From WHSV01 sp050694055 (GTDB lineage: Bacteria > Actinomycetota > CADDZG01 > WHSQ01), in the NCBI GenBank assembly GCA_050694055.1, contig JBOGWX010000131.1, positions 16,859 through 80,858 of the forward strand: 64,000 nucleotides of DNA. Direction: 5' to 3'. Of this stretch, positions 52,115 to 61,576 are shown in pieces. The notes below the pieces were generated by a model. It did not search any database, was not told the origin of the DNA, and was given only the letters and a program-made list of their open reading frames with translations. Numbering within the stretch: the stretch's first letter is position 1; every line of letters starts with the position of its first letter. The position numbers and the translations under genes were made by a program.

Positions 52115-53527
52115 CTAGGTTCCGTAGAGCTCTCTTAGGGTGCGCTCCGCCGTCGCGCGTGAGATATCGCTCGCATACGGCCTCGCCCTCGGCACTCCGA
52201 TCTTCAGAGTTGCGAGATCGAACGGTCGTTGCAGCGGTCCGCGGCTCAAGACGAGATGTTGAACGTTGGCGCGCGGCACGATCGTCGTGCGGCGATTGAA
52301 GACGCCGGACTGGACGGCCAGGTAGTCGGAGTCGAGACGAAAGCCCAGGGCCCTGTAGGAGAGCCACGCCATGCCGAGAAAGGGAAGCAACAGCGCCAGC
52401 GACCAGAGTCCGCGCGCTCCGGCCGTGCCGACCCCGATGACGGCCACGGGCAGGACGAGGACCACGGTCTCGACCAGTCTCCGCACCAGGGCCCGCCTGG
52501 GCGCCGGCTCGAGCCTGCGATCGGGTGGGGACGAAAAGCCCAGCGCCAGTCCCGCCAGCCACAGCGCCTGGTCGCGGGTTCCTATCGGGAGCAGCATCGA
52601 GATCTCCTCACGTTCCTCGTTCGAGGGTGAGTAGCCCGCGGTGACCGACGAGAGCGACGCCTTGTTGAGGATGCGTCGCAGGAGGTTCTCGTTGAGCTGC
52701 ACTGCCTGTACCCGGTTGAGGGGCACCGTGGCGCGTCTTCGTTCCAGCAGACCGCGCTCGACGACGAGGCGCGCTCCCCGCCGCCTGACCGTGAAGTTCC
52801 AGTAGACGAGCATGGTCGCGATCACCGAGAGAAACAAGACGAGCGCGACGACACTGAGGATCGTCAGGATGGTCACCAGGAACGCAGACCGCAGGGCATC
52901 CTGGGCCCGGCCGGCCAGAGACTCGAGCAACTCCTCTCCTAGGACCTCCTGGGCGTAGCCGAGGATCACCGCGATGACCGCAACGCGGCCCCCGGTGAGC
53001 GCCGCGACGACGAGGTCGCCCGGGGTCAGTCTCACCAGTTCGGGGGGCGCGGGGCCGGGGTCCGCGGCGGGATCCTCGGCCAGCAGTAACGGTCGCAGCG
53101 CCTCGGCCTCGGACGGAGTCAGTGCCACGAGCGGGGCCTCGGTCGAGGCGCCGCCGGCCGTTTCGATCCGCAGTTCGACGACGCCCAGCGCCCGGTGTCT
53201 GAGCTTCTGCACGACGTCCACGCTCTGGATCCGGGCAAAGGGCAGCGAACGGCGGTAGCGATTCAGCAATCCGCCCTCGACGATGAGGGTGGTGGCCTCG
53301 ACGCGGTAAGTGAAACGCAGGTAACGAAGCACCTCGTAGATCGCAAGTCCCAGCACCAGGAGCGACACGATGAGCACGGCGTTTCCGCGCGCGATGATCA
53401 CCGCCAGAAGTCCCAGGATGAAACGGCGCGCGTCGTCGAGAAACCAGACCACGATCGCGGCGGGTTGGAGGCGTTTGGAGCGCGGGCTCCGGCGCTCGGC
53501 GCGCGGCGCTTCAGAGGGAGACCGCAC
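52115..53527 (-). CDS. PH-domain membrane protein (YdbT-like)
   Basis: 470 residues with several membrane segments (FILGLLAVIIARGNAVLIV, FLVTILTILSVVALVLFLS, AGARGLWSLALLLPFLGMAW) and three bacterial PH (bPH_2) modules, e.g. TTLIVEGGLLNRYRRSLPFARIQSV and LVVERGLLERRRATVPLNRVQAV and YLAVQSGVFNRRTTIVPRANVQH. GTG start at 53527 with AAGG upstream preferred over an in-frame TTG. Its start overlaps the end of the smaller PH gene. Function unknown, membrane associated. Confidence 0.85.
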   Translation of the reverse strand: MRSPSEAPRAERRSPRSKRLQPAAIVVWFLDDARRFILGLLAVIIARGNAVLIVSLLVLGLAIYEVLRYLRFTYRVEATTLIVEGGLLNRYRRSLPFARIQSVDVVQKLRHRALGVVELRIETAGGASTEAPLVALTPSEAEALRPLLLAEDPAADPGPAPPELVRLTPGDLVVAALTGGRVAVIAVILGYAQEVLGEELLESLAGRAQDALRSAFLVTILTILSVVALVLFLSVIATMLVYWNFTVRRRGARLVVERGLLERRRATVPLNRVQAVQLNENLLRRILNKASLSSVTAGYSPSNEEREEISMLLPIGTRDQALWLAGLALGFSSPPDRRLEPAPRRALVRRLVETVVLVLPVAVIGVGTAGARGLWSLALLLPFLGMAWLSYRALGFRLDSDYLAVQSGVFNRRTTIVPRANVQHLVLSRGPLQRPFDLATLKIGVPRARPYASDISRATAERTLRELYGT

Positions 53528-53963
53528 CGGCAACCTTCGACAGCTCGTCGCGCAGCGCCTGAGCCTCAGTCTCCTCGAGCCCCGGAATGGTCCCGGCTCG
53601 TCCGGCCCCCGTGTAGACGATCAGCTGATGCAACCCAAAAGCTCGGTCGAGAGGGCCCTGACGCGACTCGACGTACTGGATGCGGTCGAACGGCACGACC
53701 GTCCGAACCAGCAGCAGAGCACCCCTGGAGAAGTAGAGGTCGTCCGAGCGGATCTCATAGCGCCAGTGCCGGTAGCGCAGCGGCGGCACCACGATTCCCG
53801 CCGCGACGATCGCCACCCCGGCCGCGGGCGGGAACCACAGAGGGAGTTCGAAGACGACCGTGAAGACCGCGAGCGCGCCGAGCACGACGATCGCCGCGAG
53901 CAGGGCCACGAACATCCACAAGCGCAGAACTCTGGGACTCAGGTGGTTGCTCGGCTCTTGCAC
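53511..53963 (-). CDS. PH-domain membrane protein (YdbS-like)
   Basis: 150 residues: two N-terminal helices (LWMFVALLAAIVVLGALAVF and PPAAGVAIVAAGIVV) then a PH module, YEIRSDDLYFSRGALLLVRT and VPFDRIQYVESRQGPLDRAFG. GTG start. Forms a pair with the larger YdbT-like gene, as ydbS-ydbT do in Bacillus, so both probably act together. Confidence 0.86.
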   Translation of the reverse strand: MQEPSNHLSPRVLRLWMFVALLAAIVVLGALAVFTVVFELPLWFPPAAGVAIVAAGIVVPPLRYRHWRYEIRSDDLYFSRGALLLVRTVVPFDRIQYVESRQGPLDRAFGLHQLIVYTGAGRAGTIPGLEETEAQALRDELSKVAGAVSL

Positions 53964-53977
53964 GGGCTCCGGCGAGG

Positions 53978-55159
<1,182 letters not shown>

Positions 55160-55221
55160 GGGCTGAACCTAGCAGCCCGGCCGGCCGGCCGAACTCGACC
55201 CGCCGGCCGAAGAGGTGGACT

Positions 55222-55270
55222 CGGTAGTTTCGACGAAAACCGACGCTCAGAGTCGTTAACGGTCGAAACC
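55222..55270 (-). repeat. 49-bp hairpin repeat, copy 2
   Basis: Same orientation and length as copy 1 at 19555-19603 with two substitutions. The outer stem is GTTTCGAC/GTCGAAAC and the inner stem CGAC/GTCG around TCTGAGC. It lies between the histidine phosphatase stop and the aminotransferase start, both leftward. Confidence 0.85.
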
Positions 55271-55294
55271 AAGATTTCGATGGCAACGAGCCGG

Positions 55295-55924
55295 CTACGC
55301 GTTCGGGTCCTCGAGGTCGGTCGTCCGCCCGTCCAGGCGGGTGAGGTTGCCGAGCCTCAGCTCGCCCCCCTCCAGCCGCGCGTCCAGTGCGACGGCCCCT
55401 CCGTTGCTCAGCCCTCGAACCCGGCCCGATTCCTCGATGCTGTAGCCGAGCGCCTGTGCGGCGAGCCACCGAATCGTGCCTCCGTGGCTGACGATCACCA
55501 CGGCGCCCGTGGGATGACGCTCGACCACGCGCGCCAGCGCCTCGAGCGCTCGCTTCTGCACCTGCTCCGGCGACTCACCGCCCGGCCGCTGCGTGTGATG
55601 GCGAGCCGGACCCCACAACTCGGGCCAGCGAGCGCGGATGACGTCGGTGGTCAGTCCCTCCCACTCGCCCTGGTCGATCTCGCTGAAGGCCGCGTCGATC
55701 TCCACCTCGAGATCGTGAGCCGCCGCGATCGGAGCCGCGGTGTCCACCGCTCGACTGAGGTCGCTCGAGTAGACGCCGACCAGGTTGACGCCGTCGAACT
55801 GTCCGACGGCTTGTTCCGCCTGACGGCGGCCCGCGTGGTTCAACGCCACGTCGGCCTGACCCTGAGCGCGCCGGGTCGCGTTCCATTCCGTTTCACCGTG
55901 CCTAACGAGAAAGATCCTCGTGAT
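55295..55924 (-). CDS. Histidine phosphatase family protein, start codon unclear
   Basis: About 209 residues of the phosphoglycerate-mutase-like family: IFLVRHGETEWNATR with the catalytic RHG, YSSDLSRAVDTA, SEIDQGEWEGLTTDVI, PGGESPEQVQKRAL and VIVSHGGTIRWLA with the second His. The RHG segment is in frame but no ATG, GTG or TTG lies between the upstream stop and it; the best spaced codon after GGAG is ATC (55922-55924). An internal GTG at 55849 would lose the catalytic RHG. So either a non-standard start or a substitution. Confidence 0.8.
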   Translation of the reverse strand: MTRIFLVRHGETEWNATRRAQGQADVALNHAGRRQAEQAVGQFDGVNLVGVYSSDLSRAVDTAAPIAAAHDLEVEIDAAFSEIDQGEWEGLTTDVIRARWPELWGPARHHTQRPGGESPEQVQKRALEALARVVERHPTGAVVIVSHGGTIRWLAAQALGYSIEESGRVRGLSNGGAVALDARLEGGELRLGNLTRLDGRTTDLEDPNA

Positions 55925-55986
55925 GTGCTCCTATCCCTCGCGCCGCAGCGCTACGTAGGCGAGTCACGCTCGACATTGTGCCCTTT

Positions 55987-56532
55987 ATGGTGATCAGCCT
56001 CATGATCGACTCTGCCACCGCTTCGAGACGGGGGATCGGCAAACGCTTCTGGGTCACCTGGTCGATCTGCTACGGCGTGATGCTGACCCTCATCGGCATC
56101 GCCTGGCTGCTCGACCCCACGAACGAAGACGCAACCGCCGGCCTCGCCGACCCCAGCCTCAACCAGACGCTCCCTCCGAGGCTCGGTTTCGTGTTGCTGC
56201 CCACAATCATTCCGTTGGTTCTCGGCGCTGTCCGCATGACGCGCATCCAGGATCCGGGATCGGCCGCTCACCTCGTGATCCCGGGGTTGCTGTCGCTCAT
56301 GTTGGTCGTGGCCACCTGGTTCGACTCGTTCCTTCCGGACGACGTCGGGTGTAATCAGGCCGGCCTGGAGCGCTTCGGTCCCCTCGATCCCGAATGCACG
56401 ACCGCGCTCGCCACCAGAGTGCTGGCGCTGGGCGAGCTGACGCTGGCGTGGATCGCGTTCGCGCTCGTGGCCGTCGTAACCCATCGGATGCGACGCCGCA
56501 AAGCGACGACCGCGGTGGGTAGGGGTACTTAG
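55987..56532 (+). CDS. Polytopic membrane protein of unknown function
   Basis: About 181 residues with four predicted helices (FWVTWSICYGVMLTLIGIAWLL, FVLLPTIIPLVLGAVRM, LVIPGLLSLMLVVATW, ALGELTLAWIAFALVAVV) and an outside loop with two cysteines (DDVGCNQAGLERF and DPECTT). The start is uncertain (GTG 55978, ATG 55987 or ATG 56002). Convergent with the LLM oxidoreductase gene, with a 4-base overlap. No family recognised. Confidence 0.6.
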   Translation: MVISLMIDSATASRRGIGKRFWVTWSICYGVMLTLIGIAWLLDPTNEDATAGLADPSLNQTLPPRLGFVLLPTIIPLVLGAVRMTRIQDPGSAAHLVIPGLLSLMLVVATWFDSFLPDDVGCNQAGLERFGPLDPECTTALATRVLALGELTLAWIAFALVAVVTHRMRRRKATTAVGRGT

Positions 56533-57425
56533 CCGGCCTCCCGGAGACGGGGCACGACCGCCCCGGCAAACCGCTCGTAGCTACCGACCTCCCCGGCGTC
56601 GGGGAAGGCCGCGATCAGATGGGAGGCGCCTGCGACCACGAACCGCTGCAACCGAGATGCAACCGACGCCGGGCCTCCGACCAGGAATTGCGCCGGGTCT
56701 CTTCGTCCCAGCCGTGCCGTCGCCCGGTCGTCGTCCTCGGCCAGCATCACCTGCCCGGCCCAACTGAGCTCCACGTCCCGGCCCCCCGCGGCCGCGCGCA
56801 CCACCTTGGCGGCGCCGGCGAAACGGGCCACGTCGGTGCCCCAACCGTTCCAGCCATCGGCGCCCTCGCCGGCGAGATGCAGGATGCGACGGTTCCACCC
56901 TCCGATCCAGATCTCGGGGGCGGGCTCCGGCCGGGGGCTGGTGGGCAGATGCGCGACGTTGACGAACCCGTCGGTGTGACCCACCATCCCTTCGCTCGAG
57001 TAAGTCGTGACGATCTTCATCGTCGAGGCGAGCTGGTTGATGCGATCGTCGCCGTCGAAATAGGGCAGGCCGTAGGCAAGGTTCTCGCCGGCACTCATCC
57101 GGTCCCCGCTCCCCAGGGCGCAAATCACTCGCCCCGGCGCGAGCTCCCCCACCGTCGCCACCATCTTCGCCAGGACCACGGGGTGACGAAGAGTGGAGCG
57201 GCTGACGAGCGTGCCGATCCTGACTCGCTCGGTGACCGAGGCGAGATAGGCAATCGTGGTCCACGACTCCGTCACGGGTCGGTCTCGTCCACCTCCCAGC
57301 GGCCAGAGGTGGTCGAACAGCCATACCGAGTCGTAGCCCAACCGCTCCGCCCTTTGCGCCCCGCCGATCAGACGCTCGGGGTCATCGGTGAACTGTGGAA
57401 GCGTGACCCCGATCTTGACGCTCAT
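56529..57425 (-). CDS. LLM-class flavin-dependent oxidoreductase
   Basis: 298 residues of the luciferase-like TIM barrel: IGVTLPQFTDDPERLIGGAQ, AERLGYDSVWLFDHLWPLGG, VTERVRIGTLVSRSTLRHPVVLAK, GRVICALGSGDRMS, EIWIGGWNRRILHLAGEGADGW. Actinobacterial members use FMN or coenzyme F420; which one cannot be seen. ATG start. Followed closely by a membrane protein gene on the same strand. Confidence 0.87.
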   Translation of the reverse strand: MSVKIGVTLPQFTDDPERLIGGAQRAERLGYDSVWLFDHLWPLGGGRDRPVTESWTTIAYLASVTERVRIGTLVSRSTLRHPVVLAKMVATVGELAPGRVICALGSGDRMSAGENLAYGLPYFDGDDRINQLASTMKIVTTYSSEGMVGHTDGFVNVAHLPTSPRPEPAPEIWIGGWNRRILHLAGEGADGWNGWGTDVARFAGAAKVVRAAAGGRDVELSWAGQVMLAEDDDRATARLGRRDPAQFLVGGPASVASRLQRFVVAGASHLIAAFPDAGEVGSYERFAGAVVPRLREAG

Positions 57426-57432
57426 CGAGTCA

Positions 57433-58224
57433 TCATGACGCGTTGACCATCAGGTAGCGCAGCACGAACTCGGCGACACCGGCGGTGAGAATCGCGACGT
57501 AATAGAGACCCGTGGCGCTTTGAATGGACTTGATCTGCACGCACCGGCGCGCCATCCACACCACTGCTCCGGTGAAGACCACCAGCGCAACCCAGATGCC
57601 ATAGAAGAAGATCCCGAAGTCCTGACCGAAGCCGGGTATTCCCAGGGCGGCGCCCTCGGTCGATGCGCTCGCCAGGGGACCAATCGTGATGAGGCCGAGT
57701 GCGAGTGACGCGCCGCAGGCCACGAGCGACAGGGTCGTCAAGCGCGCCAGTGCCCATGGCTTGAGGCCGGGTTGGTTGAGATACCAGTGGCCGAGCATCA
57801 TCCCGTTGGTCACGCCACCGAGCAGCAGCGCGCCGACACCGAGATGCAGCGACGCGAGCGCTCGCTGCCAGCCCTCCAGATAAGAGGCTGCATCGAACAG
57901 CACGGCCAGCCCGAGCAAGCCGATGAGCGAGCCCACCACGACGCCGGGCAGATCGGTGTTCGAGTACTGCACGGCGAGGTAGGCGACCAGCAGCACGCCC
58001 CCGGCAAGAACCAGCGCCTGTGTGGTCGAAACGCCTGTGAGCGACCGCAGTGCGGCGAAGGTAGCAAACCCCGACAGGACGCCGAGGATCAACGTGCCCC
58101 ACGCCGTGATGCGAAAGTGCCCGCGCTTGATCACGTCCCAGGATTGAGACCAGGCTGCGCCGGCGACCCAGCCGACCGTCCACTCGAGCAGCACGAGTGC
58201 GGTCACGGCACCCGCTCCCGTCAC
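57433..58224 (-). CDS. Polytopic membrane protein of unknown function
   Basis: 263 residues with about eight hydrophobic helices and short loops (for example AWGTLILGVLSGFATFAAL, TQALVLAGGVLLVAYLAV, LPGVVVGSLIGLLGLAVLF). A histidine-containing MLGHWYLNQPG lies in one loop, which recalls haem- or copper-linked membrane proteins but is not diagnostic. GTG start directly after the YkvA stop. No family assigned. Confidence 0.6.
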   Translation of the reverse strand: MTGAGAVTALVLLEWTVGWVAGAAWSQSWDVIKRGHFRITAWGTLILGVLSGFATFAALRSLTGVSTTQALVLAGGVLLVAYLAVQYSNTDLPGVVVGSLIGLLGLAVLFDAASYLEGWQRALASLHLGVGALLLGGVTNGMMLGHWYLNQPGLKPWALARLTTLSLVACGASLALGLITIGPLASASTEGAALGIPGFGQDFGIFFYGIWVALVVFTGAVVWMARRCVQIKSIQSATGLYYVAILTAGVAEFVLRYLMVNAS

Positions 58225-58665
58225 TTACTTGACGAAGCGCTTGCGAATGCTCGCCGGCATGAAGCCCGTGGAGATATCCAGGATCTCCTTGATGATTCTT
58301 AGGACGTCCTCGTCGCCGTCCCAATGATCGATGACCACGTGCTCGGGCACGCGGTTCAGTATCTGGTCGAGCGCGAAGGCCGCAACGAGCAGGTCGTCGA
58401 AACGACCTACGCCAGGAATGAAATCCGGAATGACGTCGATGGGCGACACGATGTAGCCGGCAACGACGACGAGCATCGCCTTGGTCCTTGCCGGGACGCG
58501 CGGATCCTTCATCAGGCGATAGACGAGTCTTACCAGACGCGGTGCGAACAATGCGTACTCCCGAAGCCGCTCGCGCCGCTCCTCTTTGGTCACCGGATGC
58601 GGACGAGGGCCCGTCCGCTGTTGGTCGGTCACGATCTCTCCCTGCAAGACCTCGTCGTCGGTCAT
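58225..58665 (-). CDS. YkvA/DUF1232 family protein
   Basis: 146 residues: LREYALFAPRLVRLVYRLM then PRVPARTKAMLVVVAGYIVSPIDVIPDFIPGVGRFDDLLVAAFAL in overlapping pieces, the DUF1232 signature (SPIDLIPDFIPxxGxxDD). A short membrane-associated protein of unknown role. ATG start, directly upstream of the membrane protein gene. Confidence 0.88.
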   Translation of the reverse strand: MTDDEVLQGEIVTDQQRTGPRPHPVTKEERRERLREYALFAPRLVRLVYRLMKDPRVPARTKAMLVVVAGYIVSPIDVIPDFIPGVGRFDDLLVAAFALDQILNRVPEHVVIDHWDGDEDVLRIIKEILDISTGFMPASIRKRFVK

Positions 58666-58680
58666 CTCGTTTCCTTCTAC

Positions 58681-59625
58681 TCAGGTCGCTTCGTGGAAGG
58701 CCAGTGCGGCAGCACCGATGATTCCCGCGTCGCTGCCGAGTGCAGTCACGTCCAAGCGCATCGGTCGCCGCCGTTGGGCACTCGTCATGGACACCAGCGT
58801 GTCACGCGCCGCGCCCAAGAACGTCTCGCCCGCCTTTGCCACGCTGCCGCCCAAGACGATGGTCTGTGGGTCGAACAGGTTGGCGATGTTGGACAACGCT
58901 ATTCCCAGCCAGTGCCCCGCGTCACGGATTACGGTCAGAGCGATCTCGTCGTACTCCCGGGCCGCCTTGGCGACGTGTTCCGCGGTGATGGCCTCGATCG
59001 AGCCGGCGAAGGCAACCATGGTGGAGGTCGGGTTGGCCTCCGCAGCCTGCCGGGCGGCTCGGCCGATGGCACCGCCCGACGAGTACTGCTCGATGCATCC
59101 TCGCAGCCCGCAGGGGCACTCCGGCCCCCTGGGATCCACGACGACGTGCCCGAATTCGGCGCCCGCACCCGTGGACCCTCGCAGCAATCTGCCATCCACG
59201 ATGAACCCGCTGCCGATGCCCGTGCCCAGCGCCAGCAGCACGACGTGATCGAGCCCCTTGGCGGCGCCGAACGCCCGCTCGCCCCACGCCGCCGCATTGG
59301 CATCGTTGTCCACGATCACGGGAAGACCGGTTCGAGCCCTAACCGCCTCGGCGACGTGCGGGTCGTCGTAGTTGAGGTTGGGCGCGAAGGTCACCGATCC
59401 GGTGGTGTCGATGAAACCTGCGGCGCCCACCCCGACCGCGCTCGGACCGGCCGCCCCCTCGGGGGCGTGTTGAAGCAGGTCCTCCACGACCTCGATGATG
59501 CCCTTGGTCCCGGCGGACCTGTCGGTGGGCCGCTCGACGCGCTGGAGGATCTCTCCCGCATCGGAGACGACGGCCGCCTTGGTCCCGGTGCCTCCGACGT
59601 CAACCCCAATTGCGGTGTGTGCCAT
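58681..59625 (-). CDS. glk: ROK-family glucokinase
   Basis: 314 residues: AIGVDVGGTGTKAAVV (ATP-binding), LPVIVDNDANAAAWGERAFG (catalytic Asp), LALGTGIGSGFIVDGRLLRGSTGAGAEFGHVVV in pieces, and the ROK zinc motif CPCGLRGCIEQYSSGGA. Phosphorylates glucose at C6; in actinobacteria such proteins also mediate glucose repression. ATG start after GGAGAG. The neighbourhood with ArsA and a SRPBCC protein is the usual actinobacterial glkA setting. Confidence 0.93.
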   Translation of the reverse strand: MAHTAIGVDVGGTGTKAAVVSDAGEILQRVERPTDRSAGTKGIIEVVEDLLQHAPEGAAGPSAVGVGAAGFIDTTGSVTFAPNLNYDDPHVAEAVRARTGLPVIVDNDANAAAWGERAFGAAKGLDHVVLLALGTGIGSGFIVDGRLLRGSTGAGAEFGHVVVDPRGPECPCGLRGCIEQYSSGGAIGRAARQAAEANPTSTMVAFAGSIEAITAEHVAKAAREYDEIALTVIRDAGHWLGIALSNIANLFDPQTIVLGGSVAKAGETFLGAARDTLVSMTSAQRRRPMRLDVTALGSDAGIIGAAALAFHEAT

Positions 59626-59638
59626 CTCTCCATGGTAG

Positions 59639-59923
59639 TTACCCAACGTCGATACGGCGCACCTTCGAGGCGGGCTCCGCCTCCTCTTGTTCGCTGCCGG
59701 TCGAAGAACCGACGACGCTCTCGGCCTCTTCGAGCAGGATGCCCGCAGCGATGATCATCTCGCGCGCGGCCGCAGCGAGATGCTCGAGCACCTCGGGGCG
59801 CGTGTTTCGCACCACTGCGATCGTCGCGCAGATCGGACAGTAGGCGCAGTCCGAGGCGTGGTCGGTGTGCGATCGCTCGAACAGATCGCGGTAGCGCGCG
59901 GCCCTTTCCTCGCTCGTGCTCAT
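59639..59923 (-). CDS. Small cysteine-containing protein between ArsA and glucokinase
   Basis: 94 residues: ERAARYRDLFERSHTDHASDCAYCPICATIAV with a Cys-x2-Cys-x2-Cys cluster, then NTRPEVLEHLAAAAREMIIAAGILLEEA and an acidic tail. The second half resembles DUF5304-type proteins found at this position in streptomycetes; the cysteines suggest a metal or redox site. Overlaps arsA by four bases. Function unknown. Confidence 0.65.
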   Translation of the reverse strand: MSTSEERAARYRDLFERSHTDHASDCAYCPICATIAVVRNTRPEVLEHLAAAAREMIIAAGILLEEAESVVGSSTGSEQEEAEPASKVRRIDVG

Positions 59924-61128
59924 CGTGGTTCGCGATCGCCGGGGCGATCGCTTCCTCCCGTCTTCCTCGGCTCGAAGACGACCTCGACTCGATCGCCCAC
60001 CAGCTTGGCGGACGCAATCGATCTCGAGGCCAGGACTCTCGGCAGCATAATCGTCCGCCGGTAGGACCCGACCTTGACGAACAGCTCGTCCGACTTCGTC
60101 GAGAGGTCCAGGTCGTCGCGCGAGGCGAACGGAAGTTTCAGGGCCAGCACATAAGCGTCATCCCTGCGCGCGACGGTCATCGGATCATCTTCGTGCAACA
60201 CGTCGGCGGCGACCCGCTCGCGGTAGACCTCGGCTCCGACGTCGGCCAGCAGATCCGCACCGATCAGCTCCGCGGCGCGCAGCCTGCAGCGGAGAATCGG
60301 CACCGGCGAGAAGGCTTCGGTGATGGTGCGAAGATGCTCGTCCTGCACCTTCTTCCAGGTCTCGAAGTACGGATCACTCACCTCCGCCGGAAGCAACCGG
60401 TTGGCGACGAGCGCATCGACCCTGTACCCGAAGAGGTTGAGATAGGTGAAGGTGCGCTTCGCCTCGGCGATGACCATCTTCTCGGGATTGACCACCAGAC
60501 GAACGGATGTGGTCTCTGCGTCGGTCAGGATGTGGCGCACCCCCTCCAGCCGTTCGTAGAAACGGCGCACCGCGACATAGACCTCCTCGCCGGGAAGGGG
60601 GAAGTTAGTGACCCGCTTGGCAACGGGGCGCACTACTCCCATGACGCGCCGCTCGACCGGGAACACTCGCTCCATGTACCAGGAGATGACGTCCGGCAGG
60701 CTGAGGAGCCTGAGAGTCTCGCCCGTCGGCGCGCAGTCGACGACGAGCACGTCGTAGGCGCCTTCGTCATGGTGTTGCTTGACCTCGGTCAGCGAGAAGA
60801 CCTCGTCGAGCCCCGGGATCACGGACAGCTCCTCGGAGGAGATCTCGTCGAGGCCGGTCCAGCTCAGCACGTTCATCGCATGGCGCTGGATATCGCGCCA
60901 GTTGTCCTCGAGCCGGCGCTGTGGGTCGATCTGCTCGGCCCACAGGTTCGGGGCCACCTCGAGCGGCTCCGATCCGAGCTCCACGTCGAACGCGTCGGAC
61001 AGCGAGTGCGCCGGATCAGTCGACATCACGAGCGTCTTGACCCCGGTGGACGCGATGCGAAGCGCGGTTGCGGAGGCGATGGTGGTCTTACCGACCCCGC
61101 CTTTGCCGGTGAACAGGATGATCCGCAT
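59920..61128 (-). CDS. ArsA/Get3-family ATPase with Hsp20-like tail
   Basis: 402 residues. Deviant Walker A FTGKGGVGKTTIASATAL, STDPAHSLSDAFDVELG (switch I), VVDCAPTGETLRLLSLPDVISWYM (switch II), then NRLLPAEVSDPYFETWKK. C-terminal about 80 residues (YVLALKLPFASRDDLDLSTKSDELFVKVGSYRRTI in pieces) form an Hsp20-like domain seen in bacterial ArsA homologues. No arsenic genes are near, so it is probably a membrane-protein or chaperone-type ATPase, not an arsenite pump part. ATG start. Confidence 0.88.
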   Translation of the reverse strand: MRIILFTGKGGVGKTTIASATALRIASTGVKTLVMSTDPAHSLSDAFDVELGSEPLEVAPNLWAEQIDPQRRLEDNWRDIQRHAMNVLSWTGLDEISSEELSVIPGLDEVFSLTEVKQHHDEGAYDVLVVDCAPTGETLRLLSLPDVISWYMERVFPVERRVMGVVRPVAKRVTNFPLPGEEVYVAVRRFYERLEGVRHILTDAETTSVRLVVNPEKMVIAEAKRTFTYLNLFGYRVDALVANRLLPAEVSDPYFETWKKVQDEHLRTITEAFSPVPILRCRLRAAELIGADLLADVGAEVYRERVAADVLHEDDPMTVARRDDAYVLALKLPFASRDDLDLSTKSDELFVKVGSYRRTIMLPRVLASRSIASAKLVGDRVEVVFEPRKTGGSDRPGDREPR

Positions 61129-61141
61129 GTTCGGCCGGTGC

Positions 61142-61576
61142 TCAGCCGGACTCGACGCGTAGCTTGAGGCCCTTCAAGGCCGTCGCCACGATCTGCTTCT
61201 CGCCCCTGCGTTTCAGCACCGCGGGAAGCTTGAAGCCGGGGTCGACCGAGATCTCGTAGCCGACCTCGGTCACGTCGTCGAACTCCTCGAAGGTGTACTT
61301 ACCTCGAAGCGACTTGACGTCCCCGTCGCGCAGCTTCCACGTGAAGTACTTCGGCCATCCCTGGTAGTCGTACTCGAGGGTATAGCTGAGTTTCTTCACG
61401 ACGGCATCGACCTCGTAGTAAACGGCAGTGCCGTAACCGTCGTCGTCGGTCTCTAGGATCTCGACCTTCTTCACCTGGTCCTGCCATTTCGGATAGTTCT
61501 CATAGTCCGCGGCAACCTCGAAGATCTCCTCGGCCGTTGCCTCGATGTCGATGGAGTCCTTCACGTTGTCTGTCAT
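61142..61576 (-). CDS. SRPBCC (polyketide-cyclase-like) protein
   Basis: 144 residues: DSIDIEATAEEIFEVAADYENYPKW at the start, EVDAVVKKLSYTLEYDYQ and GKYTFEEFDDVTEVGYEISVDP in the beta sheet, matching the START/SRPBCC lipid-binding fold. Likely binds a hydrophobic ligand; in this gene neighbourhood the partner may be the ArsA ATPase. ATG shares one base with the phosphoesterase stop (TGATG). Confidence 0.85.
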   Translation of the reverse strand: MTDNVKDSIDIEATAEEIFEVAADYENYPKWQDQVKKVEILETDDDGYGTAVYYEVDAVVKKLSYTLEYDYQGWPKYFTWKLRDGDVKSLRGKYTFEEFDDVTEVGYEISVDPGFKLPAVLKRRGEKQIVATALKGLKLRVESG

